Source of the DNA: Acidobacteriaceae bacterium
GTDB lineage: Bacteria > Acidobacteriota > Terriglobia > Terriglobales > Acidobacteriaceae
DNA length: 40,481 bases
Reading direction: 5' to 3'
Assembly (NCBI GenBank): GCA_030037635.1
Contig: JASHQH010000041.1
Coordinates: 1 to 40,481, forward strand
The notes below the pieces were generated by a model. The model was not told where the DNA came from. It made no database searches and was given only the letters and a program-made list of their open reading frames with translations. The position numbers were made by a program, and so were the translations under genes. Shown here piece by piece: positions 7,809-16,912 of this stretch (its first letter is position 1; every line of letters begins with the position of its first letter).

Positions 7809-8558
7809 TCAACCTTTACTGCGCTTGATGACCTGGAATTCATAGCCCGCGTTGGCGGGAAAAAGGCCGGCTACGTGGCGCAGCCGCTGAGCGAGCGCCG
7901 TGGCGTCGAGCAACGGGTACTCGCGCTCGCGCAAGTCGCGGTAGTCGAAGTCGACGGCCAGTGAAAGCATGTAGATGGCGAGCGCGTCGGAGAACGAGGA
8001 CTCAAAAAAGCTCAGGCGGGCGCGCTCGTCGATGGTTTTGGCGCCGGGGTGAGGCTCGAGTGCGCGGCGGCGGGTTTCCCAGGCGTCCTGGCTGGTTTCG
8101 CCGCGGACCTGCGCTTCGGCCTGCGACCAGGCAAGTGTGGAGAAGCTGTCCGGGACTCCGGCGGCCTCAACGAAATTGTGCGCCACGTTGATGAAGAATT
8201 CGAAGGCCAGGCCGAAGCGATCTTCGACCAGGCGGGTGGAGATGAAGACGGCCTCGGTGGCGCCGAAAGAGGCGTTGCGATGGCAGACAGCGCGGTCGCC
8301 GAGCTCGACAGAGTAGGCCGGCGCGACCAGGTTTTCGCCGGTGTCCGCAATGGTCAGGGGAACGAAGTAGTAGGCGCGCTGGCGCAGCGCCGCGGTGAGT
8401 GCGGCGGGGACAGCTCCGACGAGGCGCTCAAGGTCAGCGTCGGAGATGCGCGTTTCGCCCCAGGTGGCGTAGTGAATGCCGTTGGAAGCCGCGAGCACAG
8501 TGACCTGGGTAGCGACTTTCTCGGCATGCCACAGCTCGATTTGCGCACTGCTGGCCAT
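7809..8558 (-). CDS. Conserved-looking hypothetical protein, 249 residues
   Basis: I do not recognise this family. The frame is open well upstream, but the ATG at 8558 (MASSAQIELWHAEK) fits best: a -10-like TAGAAT lies eight bases before it, and the segment upstream is the start of a divergent gene. The product is soluble, with no signal peptide or membrane segment. It is rich in charged residues, with a conserved-looking core (YYFVPLTIADTG, ELGDRAVCHRNA) and a C-terminal helical part ending in VIKRSKG. It contains no cysteine pairs, P-loop or obvious catalytic motif. It is convergent with the CPBP gene and divergent from the small membrane protein at 8592. Confidence 0.7.
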   Translation of the reverse strand: MASSAQIELWHAEKVATQVTVLAASNGIHYATWGETRISDADLERLVGAVPAALTAALRQRAYYFVPLTIADTGENLVAPAYSVELGDRAVCHRNASFGATEAVFISTRLVEDRFGLAFEFFINVAHNFVEAAGVPDSFSTLAWSQAEAQVRGETSQDAWETRRRALEPHPGAKTIDERARLSFFESSFSDALAIYMLSLAVDFDYRDLREREYPLLDATALAQRLRHVAGLFPANAGYEFQVIKRSKG

Positions 8559-8566
8559 GAATTTGT

Positions 8567-8572
8567 ATTCTA
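8567..8572 (-). promoter_or_regulatory. -10 box of the hypothetical gene, implying a leaderless mRNA
   Basis: On the minus strand TAGAAT (8572-8567) is followed by only eight bases before the ATG at 8558, so transcription would begin at or within a base or two of the start codon. No Shine-Dalgarno sequence is present. The -35 is not clear. Confidence 0.4.
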
Positions 8573-8591
8573 GACGAGAGGGCTTGACACG

Positions 8592-8882
8592 ATGGCGGAA
8601 ATGGCACAAAAGAGGCACGGGCGGAGGGTTTTCGGATTTCCGCTGGAGGGTTTCAGTCTGTTCCAGAGCCTGCTGCTGACGTTGGCGTCGGCGTTTTTGA
8701 CGTTTTTCGCGGCTACGTGCGTGGCGATCTTCGTGCTGCTGGCGTGGAACGTGTTTTTCGGGCACCGGGTCGACTACACGGACACCTACCGTTACGTCGG
8801 GCTTCCGGCGGGGGTGGTGGTGCTGGTGGTGGCGCTGCCATTCTTCCTTGTGCTGTGGGTGCGGGCAAAAGTGAACAAGTAG
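8592..8882 (+). CDS. Small two-helix membrane protein
   Basis: A 96-residue protein with a basic N-terminus (MAEMAQKRHGRRVFGF) and two hydrophobic segments at about residues 27-50 and 69-90, joined by a short polar loop (GHRVDYTDTYRYVG). It ends in a basic tail (VRAKVNK). The family is not recognised. A second ATG lies three codons in. GAGAGGG about ten bases upstream may serve as ribosome-binding site. It is divergent from the hypothetical gene, with only 33 bases between the two start codons, so their promoters overlap or lie inside each other's coding region. Confidence 0.6.
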   Translation: MAEMAQKRHGRRVFGFPLEGFSLFQSLLLTLASAFLTFFAATCVAIFVLLAWNVFFGHRVDYTDTYRYVGLPAGVVVLVVALPFFLVLWVRAKVNK

Positions 8883-9043
8883 ATTGGACAGCCAGTAAGT
8901 TTGAGCTGCCGGGAGGATGGACGGCCCAAATTTCATTTTGAGGTCGTTTCGGCACGACTGAAAAGTCGCGCCCTTTCAAAGCAGCTTTAAACCGATCCAC
9001 CGCCTCCGGGTGCGGCCTCTTCCCTATCTTGATAATCACCGTC

Positions 9044-9073
9044 TATACTTTTGGACACTCCTAAACTTTTGGA
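9044..9073 (+). promoter_or_regulatory. Candidate promoter with paired ACTTTTGGA elements
   Basis: ACTTTTGGA occurs at 9047-9055 and again at 9065-9073, 18 bases apart in direct orientation. The first copy overlaps a -10-like TATACT (9044-9049). The pair lies about 50-80 bases before the peroxidase-like gene at 9125 and could be an activator or repressor site. The remaining bases between 8883 and 9124 show no credible gene. Confidence 0.35.
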
Positions 9074-9124
9074 AGCGCACTTCCCCTTCTATTTTTTCTT
9101 CCGCTGCGATTGACCGGAGGCCGA

Positions 9125-10615
9125 TTGACGATCGAAAGGCAACGGGCGTTTTTGGTGCTGGCTGCGGGCTTGCTGTGTTTTGCGGCGGCAACAGTCGTGC
9201 TGCAGGGGTGCGGCGGAGGCGCGGCGAGCACAGCTCCTCCGCCAAGCGACCTGATTCCGAGCCTCGAGCCGTACACCACGCCAAGTGGCACCGTCTCAAC
9301 GTTCAGCGCGACGGGCAGCATCGATCCGAACGGAGTTTTCTTTCAGGCGCTGGGAACCAATACGCGCTCGTGCGCAAGCTGTCACCAGTTAAGCCAGGGG
9401 ATGGGATTGAGCGCGGCGAATGCGCAGTCGGTCTTTGCCAGCAGCAACGGAACGGATCCGCTGTTTCTTGCGGTGGACGGGGCTAACTGCCCCAGTGCGG
9501 CGAGCGGCGACAGCGCGGGGCACAGCCTCGTGCTGAACAACGGACTGATCCGCATTGCCGAGTCGCTGCCCTCCGGCACGCAGTTCAATATTTCGGTGGC
9601 GCAGGATCCCTACGGGTGCGCAACGACGACCAACGCGTCGTCGGGACAGACGATGTATTCGGTGTACCGGCGGCCATTGCCTGCGTCGAGCCTGACTTTT
9701 TTGAGCGATGTGATGTGGGACGCGCGCTTCAGCGTGTCGCCTTTGAATTCAGCATCCACTTTGAGCGCCAATCTCGGCTCGGATCTGGATGCGCAGGCAG
9801 CCAACGCAATTGCGACGCACGAACAGGGCAGCACAACTCCAACAGCCGCGCAGTTGAGCCAACTGATCAGCTTTGAAGAAGGGCTTTACGCCGCCGAGGC
9901 GACCGATACGCAAGCCGGAGCGCTGACGGCGAACGGCGCAACGGGTGGAGCGGCGGCGCTCGCCACCCAGACGTATTATCCGGGAATCAACGATGCATTC
10001 GGCCAGGATCCGACTGGCGCGACGTTCAACCCGGCCGTGTTCACGTTGTTTGAGGCGTGGGAAGGGAGCTCGAACGCTGCGCAGGCGAGCATCGCGCGCG
10101 GCGAGGATTTGTTCAATAGTGCGCCGATGCAGATCACAGATGTGCCTGGGTTAAACGACAATCCTGCGCTGGGTAGCCCGGCGGTGATCGTGGGGACCTG
10201 CGGCACCTGCCACGATGCGCCGAATGTCGGCATGCACTCGCTGCCGCTGACCTTCGACATTGGCACCAGCCACCTGGTTGCAAGCGAGACCGATGCAAAC
10301 ATCATTGCGGGATTGCAAGCGCTGACGGCGCCGAGTCTGCCGATCTACCAGATCACAGGCTGCACGAATGCGAGCGGAAATGCAGTGGTGTACGTGACCA
10401 CCGACCCGGGCGTAGCGTTGGCGACGGGCCAATGCGCCGACGTGAATCACATCAAGGTGCCGGCGTTGCGCGGGCTGGCCGGGCGGGCCCCGTACTTTCA
10501 CAACGGATCGGCGGCAAACCTGGGACAGGTGGTGCAGTTTTATAGTTCTCGATTTCAGATGAATTTGAATCCTCAGCAGCTGGTCGACTTGCAGAACTTC
10601 CTGGCTGCGCTATGA
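9125..10615 (+). CDS. Di-heme cytochrome c peroxidase/MauG-like lipoprotein
   Basis: The 496-residue product has two c-type heme motifs, CASCH (residues 83-87) and CGTCH (359-363). Its C-terminal segment, VPALRGLAGRAPYFHNGSA, is the hallmark of the bacterial di-heme cytochrome c peroxidase / MauG superfamily. The N-terminus has a hydrophobic signal ending in VVLQGCGGG, a probable lipobox, so it should be anchored in a membrane facing the periplasm or outside. The first heme domain has long Ser/Gly/Thr-rich insertions, and the protein is longer than classical CcpA (about 330 residues). I chose TTG at 9125, four bases after GGAGG, over TTG at 9110, which lacks a ribosome site. The stop overlaps the start of the giant NHL/Ig-like gene (ATGA at 10612-10615), so the two are translationally linked. 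Role inferred: peroxide reduction or oxidative modification outside the cytoplasm. Confidence 0.8.
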   Translation: MTIERQRAFLVLAAGLLCFAAATVVLQGCGGGAASTAPPPSDLIPSLEPYTTPSGTVSTFSATGSIDPNGVFFQALGTNTRSCASCHQLSQGMGLSAANAQSVFASSNGTDPLFLAVDGANCPSAASGDSAGHSLVLNNGLIRIAESLPSGTQFNISVAQDPYGCATTTNASSGQTMYSVYRRPLPASSLTFLSDVMWDARFSVSPLNSASTLSANLGSDLDAQAANAIATHEQGSTTPTAAQLSQLISFEEGLYAAEATDTQAGALTANGATGGAAALATQTYYPGINDAFGQDPTGATFNPAVFTLFEAWEGSSNAAQASIARGEDLFNSAPMQITDVPGLNDNPALGSPAVIVGTCGTCHDAPNVGMHSLPLTFDIGTSHLVASETDANIIAGLQALTAPSLPIYQITGCTNASGNAVVYVTTDPGVALATGQCADVNHIKVPALRGLAGRAPYFHNGSAANLGQVVQFYSSRFQMNLNPQQLVDLQNFLAAL

Positions 10616-13600
10616 GCGGGCGAGCGACCCAGACGGCGGATCTCATGGCAACTCAAACAATTCTCCTGCTGGTGCAAAGGTTTGGTGAGCAGCGGCTAGC
10701 ATTCGCGGTTAGCGGGCTGATGTTGGGTGCAGCCGTGTGCGGCGCGCAGACCAACTTTGGACCGGTGAATGTGGGGGCCAGCAGCACGCAAACGGTGACG
10801 CTGACGATTCCCGCTGCAGCAACCGCGGGCAGCATCGCCGTGCTCTCGCAGGGCGCCACCGGCCTGGACTTTGGCAACGAAGGCGGTGGAACGTGCGCCG
10901 CGGGTGTGAGCTACTCGGCTGGGCAAAGCTGCAGCGTGCAGGTGACGTTCAACCCGGCATGGGCCGGTGAGCGCTACGGAGCGGTTTTGCTTCTGGATGG
11001 CGAAGGGAACCTGATGGCGAGCGCGCCGCTCGAAGGCGACGGCGTGGGACCGCAGGTTGCATTCGGCTCCGGAGCCGTGATCGCCTTCGCTCCAATGGCG
11101 AACGGCATTGCCTTCGACAACCCATTTGACCCCGTGGTGGACGGCAAGGGCGATGTGTTCTTGACCGATAGCAGCAACACGCGCGTGGTGGAGCTGCCGG
11201 CGGGCGGAGGCGCGCCGATCGTGATCGACCCTGTAGTTGGCGGCGAGGGATTAGCTAATCCGGGCGGGGTGGCCGTGGATGGCGGGGGCAACCTGTACAT
11301 CTCTGACCTGGACCGCAACGTGGTGGTGATGGTTCCGGCAACGGGAAGTGCGGCGACATTGATCAACCCGATGGTGAATGGAATCGGGTTGCATTACCCG
11401 TGCGGCATGGTGATTGACGGCGCGGGCGACCTGTACATCGCCGACGTGGACAACGGACGCGTGGTGGAAGTGCCTGCAGGCGGCGGAGCGGCCGTGGCGA
11501 TCGATCCGCTGGTGGATGGAGAGAAACTGTCGTACCCCGTAACACTGGCCCTGGACAGCGCGGGCGATCTGTTTATTGCGGACCTTTTTGCAAACCGCGT
11601 GGTGGAGATTCCAGCCAACGGCGGCACGGCGACAGCGATCGATCCCAGCGTGAACGGCCAGAGCCTGAATTTTCCCTATGGCATTGCCGTGGATGCGGCC
11701 GGAGATTTGTTTATCGCCGACGCCAACAACCGCGTGGTGGAGGTTCCCGGAGACGGTGGAACGGCGACGCAGATCACGCCGATCGCAAACGGTGAAGGGC
11801 TGAATGATCCAATTGGGATCGCACTGGATGCCGGCGGCGACCTGTTCATTGCGGACTCAAAGAATGAGCGACTGGTAGAAGTGGTGCGGGCACAGGCGCC
11901 GGCGATCAACTTTGCCGCGACGGCGGCAGGCACGGTGAGCAGTGATAGCCCGAAGACGGTCGCGGTGCAGAATGTGGGCAACGCGGCGCTGACGTTTCCC
12001 GTGCCGGGAAGTGGAGCGAATCCGGCGGCAGGAGCGAACTTCATGCTGAACAGCAGCGCGGCCTCGGCATGTGCGGTGTCGACGGCGGGGGCTGCGCAGG
12101 CGGCAACGCTGGCTGCGGGCGCAACGTGCGAATTGTCTATCAGTTTCGACCCGGCCGCGGCGGGAACGGTTGACGGATCGCTGGTTCTGACAGACACCGA
12201 TTTGAATGCCGCCGGCCCGGAGTATGCGACACAGGCCATTGCATTGAGCGGCGATGCGCCGGTGGCGACGCTGTCGGCAACGATGGTGGCATTCGGGCCG
12301 CAGCAGACCGGAACCGCGAGCGCGCAGCAGCAGGTGACACTGACCAACACGGGCAGCGCGGCGCTCACGATCACGAACGTGGCAGTGAGTGGGACAAACG
12401 CCGGGGCGTTTGCGTTTCCAGATTCGTGCGGCACGAGCCTGGCGGCGGGAGCGAATTGCACGATCACGGGGAACTTTACGCCGTCGACTGCAGGCGCGAT
12501 GACGGCGACGCTCGTCATCTCGGATAATGCCAGCGGCTCAACGCAAATGCTGGAACTGAGCGGAGTGGGAGTGTATCCGGCGACGGTGACGGTGACTCCT
12601 TCGCCAACCAGCATCACGACCGCGCAAATACTGGCGGTGACCGTAACAGTGAGCGGCGTGAATGGCGAGCCTGCACCGACGGGTTCAGTGGGATTGACGA
12701 GCGGCAACACCAACTTTGGAGCTGCGACGCTCGCGGGCGGGAGTGCGACGATTGACGTTCCTCCCGGATCGTTCGCCGCGGGGACAGACAGCATCGTGGC
12801 CGTGTACACGCCGGACAATGCGAGCGCCCTGATTTATGCGAGCGCGACGGGAGAAAACACGGTGAATGTGACGGCATCGTCGTCGGCGGCGCCACCGGCG
12901 GCGGCAACTGGTGTGGCGACCAGCCTTGCGGCAACGGCAGCGACGCTGGCCGGCACGGTAAATCCCAATGGATCGGACACGCAGGCATGGTTTTTGTGGG
13001 GCACCGGCAGCACGCTGAGCGGCGCGAGCCTGACGGCTTCGCAAAACCTGGGATCGGCGGCGGGATCGGATGCGGTGAGCGCAACCATTCAAGGATTAAG
13101 CCCGACCACAACGTATTACTACCAGATGGTCGCGCAGAACACCGTGGGCACGGCGAGCGGAGCGATTTTTTCGTTCACCACGACGCCCTCGCCTTACTTT
13201 TCCATGCTGACCGGCGCGCCGCTTTCGCTCGAGCCCGGCGCGACCAGCGGAAACACGACGACGGTTTCGGTCACGCCGTGGTATGGATTTACCGGAACGG
13301 TGAGCCTGAGTTGTGCCATTACGCCCGCAGCGGCCAGCGATCCGCCGGCATGCTCAGTGCCGGCGTCGGTGATGGTGAGCGGCACAACGGCGCAGGTGGT
13401 AACGCTGACCATCAGCACGACTGCGGCCAGCGCGATGAACAGGCCCACGCAGCGGTTCTGGCCGGGAGTCGGAGAGGCGGCACTGGCGTGCATCCTGTTT
13501 TGGTTTGCGCCGGTGCGGCGGCGCCAATGGCTGAGCCTGCTCGCGGTGCTGGTGCTGTTTGCGGCGATGGGCGGAATCGGATGCGGCGGCGGGTCGAATG

Positions 13601-13737
13601 TGGGAACTGGCGGCGGAGGCGGAGGTGGCGGCGCCAATTCAAATCCTGGTACGAGCGCGGGAACCTACACCGTGACAATTACCGGCGTTTCCGCCGGGAT
13701 GACGGAGACGGGAACGGTGGCGCTGACGGTGCAGTAA
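10612..13737 (+). CDS. Secreted NHL beta-propeller / Ig-like giant protein (choice-of-anchor D type)
   Basis: The product has 1041 residues. A signal-like segment (about 28-46, ending VCGAQ) precedes an Ig-like domain. Six NHL-type blades follow (about 165-425), each with a (G)DLFIAD / RVVEVPAGGG pattern. Next come two choice-of-anchor D (ASPM-SPD2-Hydin-like) beta-sandwiches (about 430-655), a Big-type Ig domain (about 655-755), a fibronectin-III-like domain with YYYQMVAQN (about 775-865) and another Ig-like domain. Then the fold is interrupted by two hydrophobic stretches (about 955-990) that end in GGIGCGGG (Cys991) and a long glycine tract, before a final strand pair (TYTVTITG, TVALTVQ). 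Proteins of this type are common in Acidobacteriota and presumed to be surface or adhesion proteins; the function is unknown. It starts within the stop of the peroxidase gene, suggesting that the two products act together. Confidence 0.8.
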   Translation: MSGRATQTADLMATQTILLLVQRFGEQRLAFAVSGLMLGAAVCGAQTNFGPVNVGASSTQTVTLTIPAAATAGSIAVLSQGATGLDFGNEGGGTCAAGVSYSAGQSCSVQVTFNPAWAGERYGAVLLLDGEGNLMASAPLEGDGVGPQVAFGSGAVIAFAPMANGIAFDNPFDPVVDGKGDVFLTDSSNTRVVELPAGGGAPIVIDPVVGGEGLANPGGVAVDGGGNLYISDLDRNVVVMVPATGSAATLINPMVNGIGLHYPCGMVIDGAGDLYIADVDNGRVVEVPAGGGAAVAIDPLVDGEKLSYPVTLALDSAGDLFIADLFANRVVEIPANGGTATAIDPSVNGQSLNFPYGIAVDAAGDLFIADANNRVVEVPGDGGTATQITPIANGEGLNDPIGIALDAGGDLFIADSKNERLVEVVRAQAPAINFAATAAGTVSSDSPKTVAVQNVGNAALTFPVPGSGANPAAGANFMLNSSAASACAVSTAGAAQAATLAAGATCELSISFDPAAAGTVDGSLVLTDTDLNAAGPEYATQAIALSGDAPVATLSATMVAFGPQQTGTASAQQQVTLTNTGSAALTITNVAVSGTNAGAFAFPDSCGTSLAAGANCTITGNFTPSTAGAMTATLVISDNASGSTQMLELSGVGVYPATVTVTPSPTSITTAQILAVTVTVSGVNGEPAPTGSVGLTSGNTNFGAATLAGGSATIDVPPGSFAAGTDSIVAVYTPDNASALIYASATGENTVNVTASSSAAPPAAATGVATSLAATAATLAGTVNPNGSDTQAWFLWGTGSTLSGASLTASQNLGSAAGSDAVSATIQGLSPTTTYYYQMVAQNTVGTASGAIFSFTTTPSPYFSMLTGAPLSLEPGATSGNTTTVSVTPWYGFTGTVSLSCAITPAAASDPPACSVPASVMVSGTTAQVVTLTISTTAASAMNRPTQRFWPGVGEAALACILFWFAPVRRRQWLSLLAVLVLFAAMGGIGCGGGSNVGTGGGGGGGGANSNPGTSAGTYTVTITGVSAGMTETGTVALTVQ
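11104..11892 (+). repeat. Six tandem NHL repeats within the giant protein gene
   Basis: About six units of 48-50 codons, each encoding a variant of G-D-L-F/Y-I-A-D followed by R-V-V-E-V-P and G-G-G-x-A. Six units are enough to close a six-bladed propeller. The DNA copies are diverged, so this is an old protein repeat, not a recent DNA expansion. Confidence 0.8.
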
Positions 13738-13846
13738 GCGACTCGGGCGAGCGGCCAAGCCGCACGCCGGCTTTCGCGCCCCCTTACCCTGGTTCCAGCC
13801 AGGCTGGGCTCTCCGGTATGATCCTTGCAGTCTTTCAGGAGGTTAA

Positions 13847-15688
13847 ATGAGCCGTATCCTGGTGTTACTTCTTGCTTGTTCGTGCGCCATCGCCGTCTGG
13901 GCGCAGGGGAAAAAGACGGTCAATACCGCGGCCGATCTGCCGCAATTCAGTTTTCCCCTTACTCAGCCTGCCAGCACCTTCCTCGACGCAGATGATGCGA
14001 CTTTCAACGCACTTGCGAAGCAGGTGGGCGCGGACGTGGACTCCGTGCTTTCCGATTACAACATCGCTGACAAGTCGACCTTGCGAGAACTGCTGGGCAC
14101 CAAGGAGGATGTGCAACTGTTGACCGGCGACCCAAAAGGCGCCCTGGCCACGATGGATCAGATTCGCGGCCTTGAAGAAAAGCCCGCCGCCAAGCTGACT
14201 TCCGGGTTAATGTTGCGCGCGGCGGCGCAAGCCTACCAGGAAAGCGGCTCGACAACCGGTCCCGCTTTTGTGCAGGCATTCGAGCATCACTATTCTGAAG
14301 CCGTGGACGCCCTGCCCTGGGCTCCCACGCAGGATGTGCTGAAGGAGACGAAAGCCAGCCTTCAATTGATTTCTCCATCGCTGCTGGCCGGCACTGCCAA
14401 GGCGGAACTCGATCCGCAGGTGGCCAAGACCGGTGGGTTGGATCTACCCGGAGCAGAAAGCCTGGTTGGCATGCGCGTCACGGAAAAGCTCGCACTTCCG
14501 GAAGCGAGCGCTGCTTTGACCGTGCTCTCGTCTTACATCAGCGCGCACGACATCAAAAAGCCGGATATTTGGGCTTCGCGCGACGTGACCCTCACCCCCA
14601 ATGAGAAGCTGACGCCGGTGCGAATCGCGATCTTCGACTCCGGAGTCGATACGTCGTTGTATCCCGCACAATTGTTTGACGATCCGCATCCGGGGGCACA
14701 CAGTCCGCACGGTCTGGCCTTCGACACACACGGCGAGCTGTATAACGGCGACTTGCAACCCCTCAACGACGAGCAAAAGACTGCATATCCCAAAGTACTC
14801 TCGCTCGAGCAGGGAATCGACGACTTGCAGAACGGCATCGACTCGACAGACGCGGCCGACGCACGCAAGATGCTCTCCGCTATGCCCCCTGAGCAGCTGG
14901 CGCCGTTTCTCAAAACCCTGAATTTCCTGGGCCAGTACATGCACGGCACGCACGTGGCGGGTATCGCCGTGCGCGGCAATCCAGCGGCGCGGCTTGTTGT
15001 GGCGCAGTTTGACGACTCGTTGCCCGATTTGCCGTTTGCGCCCACGGTGGAATGGGCGGAGAAGTTCAAGGCTGACTTCCGCCAGGTGGGTGACTATTTC
15101 CGCCAGAACAACGTACGCGTGGTCAACATGAGCTGGGGCGACAGCCAGGGCGAAATCGAGCAATGGCTCGACAAGACCAGTACGGAAAAGGATCCGGAGA
15201 AACGCAAGCAGTTCGCCGGAGAGATCTACGCGATCTGGCGCGAAGGCGTAGAAGGCGCTATCAGGGCGGCGCCAGATACGCTCTGGGTGTGCGCCGCCGG
15301 CAATTCCGATGCCAACGCGAGTTTCCTGGGAGATGTACCGGCCTCGCTGGAGCTGCCTAACCTGATTTCCGTTGGCGCGGTGGACCAGGCAGGCGAAGAG
15401 ACATCGTTTACCAGTTACGGCAAAACTGTGGTGCTGGATGCCGATGGCTACAGGGTCGAAAGCTTTGTGCCTGGCGGCACGAAGCTCAAAGAGTCCGGCA
15501 CTTCAATGGCCTCGCCCAATGTGGCGAACCTGGCCGCGAAACTCTTCGCGCTTGATCCCAGGCTCACGCCCGAACAGGTTATTACGCTGATGGAACAGGG
15601 AGCGACGGCGAGCGCCGACGGACGCTTGCACCTTATCGACCCGAAGGCTTCAGTGGCATTGGTCGAAAAGCAGCTGGCGGCTCAGTAA
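13847..15688 (+). CDS. Secreted subtilisin-like (S8) serine protease
   Basis: A 613-residue exported peptidase with signal peptide MSRILVLLLACSCAIAVWAQ. A prosegment of about 230 residues precedes the catalytic domain. The triad is complete: Asp264 in IAIFDSGVD, His366 in MHGTHVAGI, and Ser553 in GTSMASPNVA. The oxyanion asparagine is Asn486 in CAAGNSD. The distance from Asp to His is about 102 residues, against about 32 in subtilisin. The extra segment contains an acidic, helical stretch (LEQGIDDLQNGIDSTDAADA), so a lid or regulatory insertion is likely. The ribosome site AGGAGG six bases before the ATG is strong, and a -10-like TATGAT lies at 13817-13822. It follows the NHL/Ig gene by 109 bases and converges on the desaturase gene. 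Confidence 0.92.
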   Translation: MSRILVLLLACSCAIAVWAQGKKTVNTAADLPQFSFPLTQPASTFLDADDATFNALAKQVGADVDSVLSDYNIADKSTLRELLGTKEDVQLLTGDPKGALATMDQIRGLEEKPAAKLTSGLMLRAAAQAYQESGSTTGPAFVQAFEHHYSEAVDALPWAPTQDVLKETKASLQLISPSLLAGTAKAELDPQVAKTGGLDLPGAESLVGMRVTEKLALPEASAALTVLSSYISAHDIKKPDIWASRDVTLTPNEKLTPVRIAIFDSGVDTSLYPAQLFDDPHPGAHSPHGLAFDTHGELYNGDLQPLNDEQKTAYPKVLSLEQGIDDLQNGIDSTDAADARKMLSAMPPEQLAPFLKTLNFLGQYMHGTHVAGIAVRGNPAARLVVAQFDDSLPDLPFAPTVEWAEKFKADFRQVGDYFRQNNVRVVNMSWGDSQGEIEQWLDKTSTEKDPEKRKQFAGEIYAIWREGVEGAIRAAPDTLWVCAAGNSDANASFLGDVPASLELPNLISVGAVDQAGEETSFTSYGKTVVLDADGYRVESFVPGGTKLKESGTSMASPNVANLAAKLFALDPRLTPEQVITLMEQGATASADGRLHLIDPKASVALVEKQLAAQ

Positions 15689-15732
15689 AGGCCGGCAAAA
15701 TCGCGCGGCCAGGAGCTGGCGAAACCAAAGAG

Positions 15733-15758
15733 ACAGCCATCCGTGACGGGATGGCTGT
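15733..15758. terminator. Bidirectional hairpin between convergent genes
   Basis: ACAGCCATCC (15733-15742) pairs perfectly with GGATGGCTGT (15749-15758) over a six-base loop. It lies between the stop of the protease and the stop of the desaturase. It is likely to terminate both transcripts, although the T-runs on either side are short (TTCCTCT on plus, CTCTTT on minus). Confidence 0.7.
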
Positions 15759-15785
15759 TCCTCTAATTGGATTGTTCCCACCGAA

Positions 15786-16793
<1,008 letters not shown>

Positions 16794-16879
16794 CGTTCTA
16801 AGTTCCTTGAAGAAGTGGCAACATGCCCACTTGTCTTTCTCGATTGTATAGGAACAAAAAGAGGAAAATACTGGACCAA

Positions 16880-16901
16880 ATGACTCTTTTATGACTCTTT
16901 T
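16880..16901 (-). promoter_or_regulatory. Perfect 11-bp tandem repeat upstream of the desaturase
   Basis: ATGACTCTTTT occurs twice head to tail (16880-16890 and 16891-16901), about 35 bases upstream of the likely -10 of the desaturase gene. A period of one helical turn makes it a good site for cooperative binding of a response regulator. It also sits just after the stop of the gene ending at 16913. Confidence 0.4.
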
Positions 16902-16912
16902 GCGGGATGACT

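Noticed and set aside
8713..9039. Minus-strand frame starting MIIKIGKRPHPEAVDRFKAA
   Set aside because: The start looks protein-like, but the rest is antisense to the small membrane protein gene and becomes Pro/Arg-rich. It has no ribosome site. At most it is a decayed fragment.
14444..15163. Long minus-strand frame across the subtilisin-like protease
   Set aside because: It is antisense to a gene with a complete catalytic triad, signal peptide and strong ribosome site.
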